In this document: piece after piece, positions 52,823 to 61,961 of the stretch | Layout: every line of letters begins with the position of its first letter | Position numbering within the stretch: position 1 is the first letter of the stretch | Assembly: GCF_018863235.1 (NCBI RefSeq) | Contig: NZ_JAHKRS010000002.1 | Span: 620,001-684,000 of the forward strand | Direction: 5' to 3' | DNA from: Pseudomaricurvus albidus | GTDB taxonomy: Bacteria; Pseudomonadota; Gammaproteobacteria; Pseudomonadales; Cellvibrionaceae | DNA: 64,000 nucleotides | The notes under the pieces: model-generated | What the model saw: the letters and a program-made list of their open reading frames with translations, nothing else | Told to the model about the DNA's origin: nothing | Database searches by the model: none | Made by a program: the position numbers and the translations under genes

Positions 52823-54712
52823 CTAATTTGAGATTTTAAGCGACTTGATGGCGTTTGTGATAGTCCGTTCGCGCAAAATTTGCGGCAAAATGACCGGTGG
52901 GTCATTCTCTCTGCCTGAGTACAAAAGGTAGAGGGGGACGCCATTGCGGCCAAATTGAGACAGTAGATGGGTGATCTCGGGGTTGTAGTGGGTCCAGTCC
53001 CCTTTCAGTTTCACGATGCCCGCCTGTTCGAAGGCGTTGATCGATGTTTCCGTGTCCAGGGCCACCTTTTCGTTAGCCAGACAGGTGATGCACCAGTCTG
53101 CCGTCAAATTGACGAACGTGGGAGTTCCATTGGCCAGCAGTTGGTCCAGTCGTTTCTGGGAGTAGGGTTGCCACTGATTGGCTAAGGCTGCCTCTGAAGA
53201 GCCGTTGGCCGGAGAATCCTGAGGGTTGAGGTTGTTGAGTGGCAGTAACGAGGCGAGCAGGACGACCACCGCCAGCATTTTCTGGCTGATACGGGAGGGC
53301 TGATGCTGCCATAGCCATGCTGCAAAGCTCAGTCCCAGAGCGCCCGCCGAAAGGGCCACAACAGCGTCGCTGCCGGTCTGACGTCCAACTACCCACAACA
53401 GCCAGAGCGCAGTCAGGAATAGAGGGAAGGCCAGCAGTTGTTTCAGGGTTTCCATCCACTGGCCGGGTTTGGGCAGTCGTCTGGACAGGGAAGGGAAGTA
53501 GGTCAGTAATAAGAAAGGCAGCGCCATGCCAAAGCCCAGTGCGGCAAACACGGTCAGTGCCAGTGGAGCCGGTTGAGTAACCGCAAAACCCAGGGCGCCG
53601 CCCATGAACGGTGCTGTGCAGGGGCTTGCGACAACAGATGCCAGTGCCCCGGTAAAGAATGAGGCGCGATAGCTGTGGCCTTCAGTGAGGGATTGCCCGC
53701 TGCCACTGAGTTTGCCTCCCAGTTGGATAAAGCCCGACAGCCCCAGTCCCATAATAAAAAACAGGTAGGCCAACAGCGCTACGACCAGCGGTGATTGCAG
53801 CTGAAAGCCCCAGCCTATGGCCTGTCCTGCCTGACGAAGCAGCAGCATGATGGTGGCAATGGCCACAAAGGTCGCTATGACGCCCAGAGTATAAGCCCAG
53901 CCGTGCAGATGCTGCTGGTGGGGATTCTCCTGGCTCCGCGCCAGACTGAGAGCTTTCAGGGACAGCACCGGGAAGACGCAGGGCATCAGGTTCAGCAATA
54001 TGCCGCCGGCCAGTGCGCCGAACAGGGCGAGCCAGAATCCTGTCGATGCCGCACTGCTCGACCCTGTTGATATGCCTGTCAGTGAGTTGTTGGGGCCAGG
54101 TGCTGTCAGGACTTTCGCGATATTGTTCTGGATTTGTACTTGTTGCTGCAGAGGGGGATAACACAGTCCTGCGTCGGCACACCCTTGAGAGTGAACCGTT
54201 AGCTGTCGGATTGGGTCGGCGTTCTCTGGCAGCGGGATTAAAAGATCGAGTGAGCTGTAGTAAACCGTCAGCTCTTTTTCAAAGTAATCGTCGTATTTTT
54301 CGATGCCTTCCGGTAGCTCCAGCGGCAGGCTATCACCGTCAATAACGACTTTGAGTTGGTGCTGATACAAATAATATCTCGGCGCAATGTCCCAGTGCAG
54401 CGATAGCATCTTGTCGGCCGGTGCATTGGCAAGCAGGGAGCCATCGACAATGGAGGCGCTCAGCTGGTAAGCCTCAGTGACTGGCAGAAAGCTGACCTTG
54501 CCGGGGTCGCTGGTGAGCAGGTTGTTATCAGGGGTTGTGACTGATGGGCTTGAATTTTCCAGTAGGTCAACCTTACCCGAGAGTGTGCTGTTGCCAGTGA
54601 GATCCGCGTTGGCTGTTTTAAAGGGATCGTTAGCCTGGCCGGGTACTGAGAACACCGTCAGTGTACTCAGCAGTAGCAGGCAGGAAAGCAGAGGGAGTCG
54701 GCTCGAAAGCAT
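52823..54712 (-). CDS. dsbD: Thiol:disulfide interchange protein DsbD
   Basis: Moves reducing power from cytoplasmic thioredoxin across the inner membrane to periplasmic partners such as DsbC and CcmG. The 629-residue protein has a signal peptide (to about residue 27), a periplasmic alpha domain with the Cys pair in GCADAGLCYPP (near 175), and eight membrane helices (about 215-510) with the CVFPVLSLKAL and SPCTAPFMGG cysteines. The C-terminal thioredoxin-like domain has ADWCITCLANEK. The three redox pairs are all present. Divergent from the lipoprotein gene at 54899. Confidence 0.95.
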   Translation of the reverse strand: MLSSRLPLLSCLLLLSTLTVFSVPGQANDPFKTANADLTGNSTLSGKVDLLENSSPSVTTPDNNLLTSDPGKVSFLPVTEAYQLSASIVDGSLLANAPADKMLSLHWDIAPRYYLYQHQLKVVIDGDSLPLELPEGIEKYDDYFEKELTVYYSSLDLLIPLPENADPIRQLTVHSQGCADAGLCYPPLQQQVQIQNNIAKVLTAPGPNNSLTGISTGSSSAASTGFWLALFGALAGGILLNLMPCVFPVLSLKALSLARSQENPHQQHLHGWAYTLGVIATFVAIATIMLLLRQAGQAIGWGFQLQSPLVVALLAYLFFIMGLGLSGFIQLGGKLSGSGQSLTEGHSYRASFFTGALASVVASPCTAPFMGGALGFAVTQPAPLALTVFAALGFGMALPFLLLTYFPSLSRRLPKPGQWMETLKQLLAFPLFLTALWLLWVVGRQTGSDAVVALSAGALGLSFAAWLWQHQPSRISQKMLAVVVLLASLLPLNNLNPQDSPANGSSEAALANQWQPYSQKRLDQLLANGTPTFVNLTADWCITCLANEKVALDTETSINAFEQAGIVKLKGDWTHYNPEITHLLSQFGRNGVPLYLLYSGRENDPPVILPQILRERTITNAIKSLKISN

Positions 54713-54898
54713 AGAGAAGAACGTCCAGCAGTGATCAAGTGGTTTCGTTTGTCATCAACGGGCCTTAGTATGCCATGATTACAGCCCGATGGCTGGTGGC
54801 ATTTGGCGGGTCGTGACCTGCAGCGTTGCTTTGACTCTGTTTATCAGGCAGAGTTTCCGCAGTGTTGAGTGGTTGCAGATTGAGAAGGCTTAAGTTGT

Positions 54899-55684
54899 AT
54901 GAAATGCACGTCCGGCTTGGGGAGCAGGTCTTTGGTGGTTGGCCTGCTGATGGTATGTGGGGCAATATTGAGTGGCTGTATGAGTCAGCAACCGGAACCC
55001 GCCTCCGAAGTTAAGGTGCCGCAATCACCGGTGCCGGCCAAACCAAAGCCGCCGACACTGGAGCAGCAGGTCAGTTTGATGTTGAGGCAAGCGGAGCGGG
55101 CCATGTATGGCGATCGGCTGATGTTTCCCGAGGACGACAACGCCTATGACCGCTATCAGGCCGTGCTCAAACTTCAGCCGGGCAATGCACAGGCAATCTC
55201 GGGGCTGCAGCAAATTCTGGTGCGCTATGTACAAATGGGCCGTGAGGCCCTGAGACACAGCCGTCTCGGAAATGCAAAAGCCTATGCCCGGCGTGCCGGT
55301 TTGATCGATGCAGACAATCCGTTGCTGCGGGAGTTTGAGCAACAATTGTCGGAAGCTGAACGCCTGAACCCGGTTGCACCGGCTAAAGTGTCTTCCGGGA
55401 GGCCCGTTTCCAGTAAGTTGGGAACCCCGGAGTCGGGCCCGGAAAGTCAGTATGAGCTCAACCTGTCAGATCTGAATCTGCGTGGCGATGCCATACGGGC
55501 GGTACTGAAAGAGATTGCGGAGCGCGTCAAAAGCAGTGATGAAGTACTGCTGATTGTGGCTCGCAACGACGCAGAAGGACGCTGGCTCTATAAAGAAATG
55601 AAGAAAGCGGCCGAGGGCTATCGTATCCGTGGCGATATCAAGGTGGGCTCACCGCCGAGAATTATTGTTTACCCGCCTATTTAA
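54899..55684 (+). CDS. Lipoprotein with helical repeat region, function unknown
   Basis: A 261-residue putative outer-membrane lipoprotein. The signal peptide has lipobox ILSGC (Cys27), followed by a Pro-rich stretch (about 35-52). A TPR-like helical region spans about 52-155 (YDRYQAVLKLQPGNAQAI, GNAKAYARRAGLIDADNPLL). A Ser/Pro linker comes next, then a compact C-terminal alpha/beta domain (about 190-261: LRGDAIRAVLKEIAERV and EVLLIVARNDAEGRWLYKEM). The last part recalls OmpA-like domains weakly in pattern, but I would not assign it. It is 51 nt upstream of the LapD-like gene on the same strand, which suggests a linked role in surface or envelope biology (inference). Confidence 0.75.
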   Translation: MKCTSGLGSRSLVVGLLMVCGAILSGCMSQQPEPASEVKVPQSPVPAKPKPPTLEQQVSLMLRQAERAMYGDRLMFPEDDNAYDRYQAVLKLQPGNAQAISGLQQILVRYVQMGREALRHSRLGNAKAYARRAGLIDADNPLLREFEQQLSEAERLNPVAPAKVSSGRPVSSKLGTPESGPESQYELNLSDLNLRGDAIRAVLKEIAERVKSSDEVLLIVARNDAEGRWLYKEMKKAAEGYRIRGDIKVGSPPRIIVYPPI

Positions 55685-55735
55685 TGGCCTTGATACTGCT
55701 ACTCCTAATCTTCCAATAACACGGACAAGCGCACT

Positions 55736-57706
55736 GTGACTTTATACAGACAACTTATATTGGTTATCACTTGCCTCATTGCCAGTATCATGGCTGGCAA
55801 CTTTGTTGTCAGTGTTATAAATGCCCGCGACTATGTGTCCCAGCAAATGGAGATACACGCGCAGGATACAGCGACCTCCCTGGGGCTTACCATTTCCCAC
55901 GCAGCCAAAGCCAAAGACGAAGCCGAGATTCGTTCTTTCGTGGATGTGGTGTTTGACCGCGGTTATTACCGTCAGGTGACTTATCGCAGCGTCTCGGGAG
56001 ACATGCTGGTTGAGAGCAAAATGCCTATCGTGATTGAAGGGGTGCCAAACTGGTTTATCCAGCTGATCGATCTGTCCGAACCCGTGGGGCATGCGGAAGT
56101 CATTTCCGGTTGGTTCCGTCTGGGCGCGGTGGATGTCGTGTCCCATCCCGGGTTGGCGTATCTGGATCTGTGGCGTGTTTTCAAAGATCAGTTGTGGCTG
56201 TTCCTGTTTACCTCAGTGTTCTGTTACCTGCTGGCGGGGTTGGGGCTCGCGGTTCTGCTGCGGCCGCTGCGACAGGTGGAGGTTCAGGCCGAAGCGATTT
56301 GTCGTCGCGAATTTCCGGTGCAGAGTAATCTGCCTCGCACCCGTGAATTGCGCCGCATGGTGCTGGCCATGAATCGCATGGTGCAGAAAATTCAGTCCAT
56401 GTTTCAGGAGCAGGTCGAACTTTCCAGCGAGCTGAGACGCCAGGCCAATTTTGATCCGGTCACTGAGCTGCTGAATCGCTCCGGATTTGATGCGCATCTT
56501 GAATCCCGTCTGAGTTCCGAGCGCGGTGGCAGTGCAGGTGAAATGGTGTTGATTCAGCTCAGTGGTCTGTCCGAGTTTAACCTGCGCGTGGGGCGCGCAA
56601 CCGGTGATCAGTGTTTGAAAGGGTTGGCTGAGGCGCTGACCGAATCGCTGGTTCAATATCCGGATGCGATACTCGGGCGTCGTACCGGCACGGACCTGTG
56701 CGCTTTTATTCCCTTGGTGGATCTGGAGGAAGGCGAGGCCATCGCCGGAGAGCTGTTTTCGCGTCTGAATGGATTGAGCTGGTTTCGTGAAGCCGAAGAA
56801 TTGCAGTTGCATATGGGGGTGGCTTTTGCCTCCCGTGTGACTGAGCAGGGCAGCCTGCTGGTGGAGGCTGATCTGGCATTGCGGTCGGCGCAGAGTCAGG
56901 GGGAGGCAAATTATCAATGGCATCAAGTGGACTCTGCTGAGAACTCCCGTTCTGCCAGCGAGTGGCAGGAGTTGCTGGGCGAGGCTCTGGAGCACAAACG
57001 TTTTACGTTTCATGTTCAGCCGGTGTTTGAGCGAGATGGCAAAACCCTCAGTCAATGGGAGGTATTCTGTCGCCTGCCGGTGGATGGCGATCTGTTGGCG
57101 GCCGGGGTATTTCTGCCAATGGCTGAGCGCTTCGGAATGTCTGAGAGCATTGATTGTCTGATGATCAAGATGTTGGCTGAACAGTATACTGAGGCACGGG
57201 GACCTAAGGTGTGCGTCAACCTGTCGCCATCATCGCTGGTCAGTGAAACCTTTTTGCCCTGGCTGGATGTGTTCTTGCGCAATAACCGCGCGTTTGCCCA
57301 GCGGCTGGTGCTGGAATTGCCCGGCTATTCCCTGGCCACTCACGAGCGGGAAGTGCGTTCATTGGCGTTGAAGGTTAACGAGCTCGGTAGTCAATTGTTG
57401 CTCGATCATTTTGGTACCGGTGTTGCCGCTTTCGCCTTTTTGCAAAGCCTGCCTCTGTTTGCCTTAAAGGTAGATCGCTGTTTTGTTAACGAGATAGACC
57501 TAAATGCTGACAACCGCTTTTTTGTGCAGTCACTGGTTCAGATTGCCCACAGTTGTGATGTGAAGCTGTTGGTCGAAGGGGTCGAGACTGAAGCGGAGTG
57601 GTCGGTGTTGCAATCTCTGGGCATTGATGGTGGTCAGGGCTACTATCTGGGAAAACCAATGGCCTTGGAGTACGCTGATCAGGAGTTTTGCGGAGTTACT
57701 GATTAA
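55736..57706 (+). CDS. LapD-like c-di-GMP receptor (degenerate GGDEF-EAL)
   Basis: A 656-residue inner-membrane receptor that senses cytosolic c-di-GMP and in known systems sequesters the periplasmic adhesin protease LapG. TM1 lies at residues 7-27. The periplasmic LapD/MoxY-type domain (about 30-145) holds GVPNWFIQLIDL and SHPGLAYLDLW, the latter matching the LapG-docking region. TM2, HAMP (about 175-230), a degenerate GGDEF (RTGTD in place of GGDEF) and a degenerate EAL (WEVFCRL, LLDHFGTG) follow. LVEGVETEAEW is kept. It should bind but not make or break c-di-GMP. The start is GTG 55736, with MTLYRQLILVITCL as in LapD. No lapG-like gene is adjacent. Confidence 0.9.
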   Translation: MTLYRQLILVITCLIASIMAGNFVVSVINARDYVSQQMEIHAQDTATSLGLTISHAAKAKDEAEIRSFVDVVFDRGYYRQVTYRSVSGDMLVESKMPIVIEGVPNWFIQLIDLSEPVGHAEVISGWFRLGAVDVVSHPGLAYLDLWRVFKDQLWLFLFTSVFCYLLAGLGLAVLLRPLRQVEVQAEAICRREFPVQSNLPRTRELRRMVLAMNRMVQKIQSMFQEQVELSSELRRQANFDPVTELLNRSGFDAHLESRLSSERGGSAGEMVLIQLSGLSEFNLRVGRATGDQCLKGLAEALTESLVQYPDAILGRRTGTDLCAFIPLVDLEEGEAIAGELFSRLNGLSWFREAEELQLHMGVAFASRVTEQGSLLVEADLALRSAQSQGEANYQWHQVDSAENSRSASEWQELLGEALEHKRFTFHVQPVFERDGKTLSQWEVFCRLPVDGDLLAAGVFLPMAERFGMSESIDCLMIKMLAEQYTEARGPKVCVNLSPSSLVSETFLPWLDVFLRNNRAFAQRLVLELPGYSLATHEREVRSLALKVNELGSQLLLDHFGTGVAAFAFLQSLPLFALKVDRCFVNEIDLNADNRFFVQSLVQIAHSCDVKLLVEGVETEAEWSVLQSLGIDGGQGYYLGKPMALEYADQEFCGVTD

Positions 57707-57762
57707 CCGGGCGGTTCAACTAAGATTCCAGTTGCAGCAATCATGGAACAGGGAGTACGAAG

Positions 57763-58317
57763 ATGGCTATAACAACGTCGCTGAAATTCACAAAGCTTCT
57801 ATACTTGGGGGGGCTGTTGGCTGGTATCCGGCGATGGCTGATGCGAGTCACAGCTTTGTTGCCCGTGCCCTTTTTGTTGATCTATGCGTCGCTGGCAAGT
57901 GTTGCCGTCCTCGCTGGAGACGGCACAGGCAAGATGGTTGATGATCACTCTGAATTGTCACAGGCCTCTGTCAGTATTGGAGATGCCCGTATTCGGCTGC
58001 CTTTGCCGGGTCAGACAACCGCCGTGGTGTATCTGACGTTGCACAACAGCTCTTCGCAGGCCTTGACGGTCACGGAGGTCAAGGTGCCGGGCAGTGAGCG
58101 TGCAGAGTTGCACCAGCATCTGCACGAAAATGGCATGATGAAAATGAGAGCGGTAGAGAGCATACCGGTTGCAGCTGGCGAGACTTTGGAGTTTACGCCA
58201 GGTGGTTATCATATTATGGCCTTTGAGATGGTTGCGGAAACACGGCAGCTCTATCCGGTCACGCTGGTGTTTGCAGACGGCAGACAGGTCAGTGCCGGCG
58301 CCCGGGTTGTTCGTTAG
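57763..58317 (+). CDS. Periplasmic copper chaperone, PCu(A)C family
   Basis: Delivers Cu(I) to the CuA or CuB site of cytochrome oxidases. The 184-residue protein has a long N-terminal segment with a hydrophobic core (about 27-52) that serves as signal or anchor. A PCu(A)C domain follows, with the Cu-binding set of HQHLHENGMMKM, then GGYHIMAF 20 residues further on (H-x-M pattern). The ATG at 57763 has GGGAG upstream; an internal ATG at 57841 would give a more standard-length signal peptide. It follows the LapD-like gene by 56 nt; copper and adhesion functions are not obviously related. Confidence 0.88.
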   Translation: MAITTSLKFTKLLYLGGLLAGIRRWLMRVTALLPVPFLLIYASLASVAVLAGDGTGKMVDDHSELSQASVSIGDARIRLPLPGQTTAVVYLTLHNSSSQALTVTEVKVPGSERAELHQHLHENGMMKMRAVESIPVAAGETLEFTPGGYHIMAFEMVAETRQLYPVTLVFADGRQVSAGARVVR

Positions 58318-58321
58318 AAGA

Positions 58322-58348
58322 GCCCGAGATTGAAAGGGCCGTTTTTTT
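58322..58348 (+). terminator. Possible terminator after the copper chaperone
   Basis: A short GCCC/GGGC stem (58322-58325, 58336-58339) followed by seven T (58342-58348). The stem is weak but the U-run is long. Confidence 0.45.
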
Positions 58349-58434
58349 GCAAATAGGCCTGCAGTTAAAAATCAAGCGTACTGGCTGTTACAGGTCGTAT
58401 GCGATTGTATGCACGGAAACAGTAAGGTTTTACC

Positions 58435-59484
58435 ATGGGAAAGTTGGGTGATTTTGGACAGGGTATTCGAGATTGGTGGCAGGACTGGCGCGAGGACGGT
58501 GTGGGAGGCTGGTTTACCAAAACACTGCTGACTGTGCTGGTGCTCTATTTGTTGATAGCCGCCGTTATGGGGTTTTTCTGGAGTTCTGAACCCGATCATT
58601 TTACGGTTCGTGAATCCGTTGCCATGAACGCGCAGGGACGCCCCATGTTCATTGGGGTGGCGACCACCAGTGCGCTGATTCGAGTTTCAGAAACGCTGCT
58701 GGATAAGCCCGGCGGATTTATGAGCAATGACGTGATGCCGCCAGGACTGTGGCTCGACAACATGCCCAACTGGGAATATGGCGTACTCATCCAGGTGCGC
58801 GATATGAGCAAGGCCATGCGTGAAGCCTTCAGTCGTTCGCAATCTCAATCCACGGAAGACAATTCTCTGGCGCGGGCCGAATCCCGTTTCAATTTTGATA
58901 ACAGGAGTTGGGCGTTGCCAGCCTCAGAGTCAGAGTATCGGGCGGGTATTGAGTCTCTGCACAGCTACCTGCTGCGGTTATCGGATGACGATCAGCACAA
59001 CGCCCAGTTTTTTGCCCGCGCTGATAATCTGCGTTATTGGTTAAGCACGGTGGAAACCCGGTTGGGCAGCTTGTCGCAGCGCTTGAGTGCCAGCGTGGGG
59101 CAGCGTCGTCTGAATACTGACCTTGCGGGCGAAGTCGCAGCCCGTCAGTCAACGTCCACTCCGCGTGAAATGGAAGTGAAAACCCCATGGACCGAAATTG
59201 ACGATGTCTTCTATGAAGCGCGCGGCAGTACCTGGGCGCTCCTCCACTTTCTGCGAGCTGTTGAGGTCGATTTTGCCGACATTCTTGAGCGCAAGCATGC
59301 ACTGGTCAGTTTGCAGCAGATCATCCGCGAGCTGGAGGGAGCCCAGGCTCCCATCTACAGTCCGATGATTCTGAATGGCGGTGGTTTTGGGATGCTAGCT
59401 AACCACTCTCTGGTTATGGCGTCTTACATCTCTCGGGCCAATGCTGCGATCATCGACCTGCGTGAGCTGTTGGCACAGGGATAA
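58435..59484 (+). CDS. DUF2333 family membrane protein
   Basis: A 349-residue inner-membrane protein of unknown function. A charged N-terminal tail (to about residue 28) is followed by one transmembrane helix (TLLTVLVLYLLIAAVMGFFW). A large, mostly helical periplasmic region follows, with PPGLWLDNMPNWEYGVLIQVRD and the late TPWTEIDDVFYEARGSTWALLHFLRAVEVDF. These are the conserved parts I associate with the DUF2333 family of gammaproteobacteria. No enzyme motif is visible. It is probably monocistronic, with a hairpin at 59513. Confidence 0.8.
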   Translation: MGKLGDFGQGIRDWWQDWREDGVGGWFTKTLLTVLVLYLLIAAVMGFFWSSEPDHFTVRESVAMNAQGRPMFIGVATTSALIRVSETLLDKPGGFMSNDVMPPGLWLDNMPNWEYGVLIQVRDMSKAMREAFSRSQSQSTEDNSLARAESRFNFDNRSWALPASESEYRAGIESLHSYLLRLSDDDQHNAQFFARADNLRYWLSTVETRLGSLSQRLSASVGQRRLNTDLAGEVAARQSTSTPREMEVKTPWTEIDDVFYEARGSTWALLHFLRAVEVDFADILERKHALVSLQQIIRELEGAQAPIYSPMILNGGGFGMLANHSLVMASYISRANAAIIDLRELLAQG

Positions 59485-59512
59485 AGCCTCGTTTTCGTTT
59501 TTTCTATTCCGG

Positions 59513-59534
59513 TGCCCGGCCATTCTGCCGGGCA
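59513..59534 (+). terminator. Hairpin after DUF2333 gene
   Basis: Perfect 8-bp arms TGCCCGGC (59513-59520) and GCCGGGCA (59527-59534) with a 6-nt loop, 29 nt past the stop. The downstream TCCATTATT is only moderately U-rich. Confidence 0.6.
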
Positions 59535-59670
59535 TCCATTATTCCCCTGCAGTGCCCCCATTTTCCTCCACGAGTTGGGCGGCGGTCGTCGGCCACTGTT
59601 TTTTTAACGTGGAAGTTAAGATTTTGTGACAATTTCGCTCTCGGCGGTTGACGTATTATTCTCCTTTTGG

Positions 59671-59686
59671 TGTGATGTGTGTCACA
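59671..59686 (+). promoter_or_regulatory. Consensus CRP/Vfr-type binding site
   Basis: TGTGATGTGTGTCACA matches the CRP core consensus TGTGA-N6-TCACA in all ten defined positions. It lies 240 nt upstream of the PAS-GGDEF-EAL gene and covers a possible -10. Binding is untested; the organism would need a CRP or Vfr homologue, which is common in this class. Confidence 0.65.
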
Positions 59687-59926
59687 TTTCTGCTCGGCTT
59701 CACCCTTGCTCAAAATATAGGACACGATAAGCTCTTAACTTCCGGGCGTAAGTCATTCTTTGGTGTGAGAAACACTGTATATAGAGTGACCAGTTCTTGT
59801 GTTCCGCTCTGTGGCAGTGCTACCACAATCCTGCCCCCGCGAGGATTGTGTTGGCACGTTTGGTGGAGCAGTGTGATTGCGTTACATCCATGATTCTTAT
59901 ATTCAACTGTATCAACGGAAGTTTGA

Positions 59927-61945
59927 ATGACCGCTGAGGCGCTCCCATCTACACGCACCCTGTTCAGTGACGAAGCCGCTGAAGGGTTGCTTCGACGCAT
60001 GAGCGACGCCTATTTTCTGATTGGTGCAGACCGTATTATTCTGCGCGCGAATCCTGCGGCTCATCTGTTGTTCGATACCCCCGAGCTGGTAGGCGCGCGA
60101 CTGGATTATTTCTTCTCTCAGGACGTCAACTGGGCATCAGTTTCTTCCGGGGACCGCTTTAATCTGCGTGCACGGCGTCATGAAGGCAAGCAGATCAAAC
60201 TCAATTATTACGTCTCAGCAGAGAGTGGCGGTCATCATTGCTTGATGTCACTGGTGAATCCCGAGCAGTCCTACCAGGAACAACTGCTGCGCCAGACATC
60301 GCTGGTTCGAACTGCACTGAGCTCCATCGCCGACGCGGTGATTGCAGTGGATGCCAAGGGCGTGATTGAAACCATCAACCCTATGGCCAGAGAATTATTG
60401 AACCTGACCGATCAGAGTGCTCGTGGGCTGCCAATTGGGCAGGTGCTGGTTGTTGCCGATTCTGCTACCCATAGAGTGTTGCCGTCGCCGATTGTGGATG
60501 TGCTCAAGCATGGTTCCAATAGCAATTATCCCGAGGTGTTGCTGTATGCGATTGAGCGTAAGCCGGTCCTGATCAGTTTGCAGGTCATGCCTTTGCGTAA
60601 TGCCGCGACGGAAGTGGATGGCTGTGTGTTGATCTTTCGCAATAGTTCTCAGGCTGAACGTGACCGATTGCGCGTCAAATGGCAGGCGCGGCACGATACG
60701 TTAACCTCTCAGCTCAATCGACAGGCGTTTGAGGTATCGATTTCACAGGCGGTCGAGCGAGCCCGTAACGAGCCGGTGAGCTTTGGGCTGCTGTATATCG
60801 ACATTTATCAGTTTAAGGTCATCAATGATACCTGTGGCCACGCGGGTGGCGATGAACTGCTGCGTCAGGTGGCTGAGCTGATCGCGGGCAAGCTACGCAG
60901 TCAGGATATGCTGGCTCGCCTGGGGAGTGATGAATTTGGCGCCCTGATCTATAACACCACGCTGGCCGGTGCGCAGCGGGTGGCCAGTTCGGTATTGTCG
61001 GGAATACAGGATTATCAATTTCATTGGGGCGGCCGGGTTTTTAAGGTCGCCGTCAGTATCGGTGTTGTGGTGATTGATGAGGCCTCGGAGTCCGAGGCTC
61101 AGGTTCTGGCAACTGCCAACGCAGCCAGCTGTGCAGCAAAAGAACTGGGGCGCAACCGTATCCACTGGTACAACAAGGATCAGGAGGTCGAACAGCGTCG
61201 CAGTGAAATCAATTGGGTTGTGAATATCAGTCACGCGTTGGCACAGAATCGGTTTTGCCTGTTTCAGCAAAAGATTCAGCCGGTTGACGGCTCCGATGAT
61301 CACTACGAAGTGCTGTTGAGGTTGCGACAGGAAAACGGTGAACTGATCAGTCCGGAAGTCTTTATTCCGGCTGCGGAACGCTATGGCTTGATGGATGATG
61401 TCGATCGCTGGGTAGTGGATGAGGTCGTTACGCACCTCAAAGAGCGGGAAGAGAACTTTCTGTCACCGCGTATATACACCGTCAATCTGTCCGGGATGAC
61501 CGTCAGTGATCCGGCGTTTGTGCCCTACGTATTATCGGCGATCGAACGCAGTGGTATTGATGCCTCACTCCTGCATTTCGAGATCACCGAGACGGCGGCC
61601 ATCAGGCACCTGGATACGGCCATTGAGTTTATGGAGCGGTTGCGGGAAAAAGGCAGCCGTTTTTATCTGGATGATTTTGGCAGTGGACTGTCTTCTTTTG
61701 CCTACCTGAAAGATCTGCCGGTCGATTATCTGAAAATTGATGGCAGTTTTGTCAGTACCATGCTGCAAGACTCATCCAGTTTTGCCATGGTCAGTACCAT
61801 CAATCACCTCGCCCATTCCATGGGGCTGAAAACAGTAGCTGAATACGTCGAAACAGAAGAGTTGCTGGATGCGCTGATTGATGTGGGTGTCGATTTTGTT
61901 CAGGGCTTTGGCATTGCCAGGCCCGAGCTGATGTCTTTGGATTAA
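59927..61945 (+). CDS. PAS-GGDEF-EAL protein with variant motifs
   Basis: A cytoplasmic 672-residue c-di-GMP signalling protein. Two N-terminal PAS-like domains (about 12-115 and 125-240: DAVIAVDAKGVIETINPMAREL) come first. A GGDEF domain (about 245-405) has LARLGSDEFGALI, i.e. GSDEF in place of GGDEF, with an RxxD (RSQD) inhibitory site exactly five residues upstream. An EAL domain (about 420-665) has YEVLLRLRQ in place of EAL, but LDDFGSGLSSF and the late AEYVETEEL are conserved. The Glu and Asp pair of the phosphodiesterase are kept, so PDE activity is possible; cyclase activity with GSDEF is uncertain. It has no membrane segment. A consensus CRP site lies upstream. Confidence 0.9.
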   Translation: MTAEALPSTRTLFSDEAAEGLLRRMSDAYFLIGADRIILRANPAAHLLFDTPELVGARLDYFFSQDVNWASVSSGDRFNLRARRHEGKQIKLNYYVSAESGGHHCLMSLVNPEQSYQEQLLRQTSLVRTALSSIADAVIAVDAKGVIETINPMARELLNLTDQSARGLPIGQVLVVADSATHRVLPSPIVDVLKHGSNSNYPEVLLYAIERKPVLISLQVMPLRNAATEVDGCVLIFRNSSQAERDRLRVKWQARHDTLTSQLNRQAFEVSISQAVERARNEPVSFGLLYIDIYQFKVINDTCGHAGGDELLRQVAELIAGKLRSQDMLARLGSDEFGALIYNTTLAGAQRVASSVLSGIQDYQFHWGGRVFKVAVSIGVVVIDEASESEAQVLATANAASCAAKELGRNRIHWYNKDQEVEQRRSEINWVVNISHALAQNRFCLFQQKIQPVDGSDDHYEVLLRLRQENGELISPEVFIPAAERYGLMDDVDRWVVDEVVTHLKEREENFLSPRIYTVNLSGMTVSDPAFVPYVLSAIERSGIDASLLHFEITETAAIRHLDTAIEFMERLREKGSRFYLDDFGSGLSSFAYLKDLPVDYLKIDGSFVSTMLQDSSSFAMVSTINHLAHSMGLKTVAEYVETEELLDALIDVGVDFVQGFGIARPELMSLD

Positions 61946-61961
61946 TGTGAGTCAAGTTAAC

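Larger units (their letters stand above)
59485..59926 (+). promoter_or_regulatory. Intergenic region with CRP-like site upstream of GGDEF-EAL gene
   Basis: A 442-nt region, the longest non-coding stretch here. After the DUF2333 hairpin (59513-59534) it holds TTGACG (59648-59653). Seventeen nt further on, TGTGAT (59671-59676) reads as a poor -10 that overlaps the CRP-like palindrome. An SD GGAAG precedes the ATG at 59927. No small ORF with family resemblance or tRNA was seen. Confidence 0.45.

Noticed and set aside
54770-54802. Two-tier inverted repeat (ATGCCA/TGGCAT with AGCC/GGCT inside) in the dsbD/lipoprotein gap
   Set aside because: The pairing is short, with mismatched spacers; too weak to claim as an operator or RNA element without comparative data.
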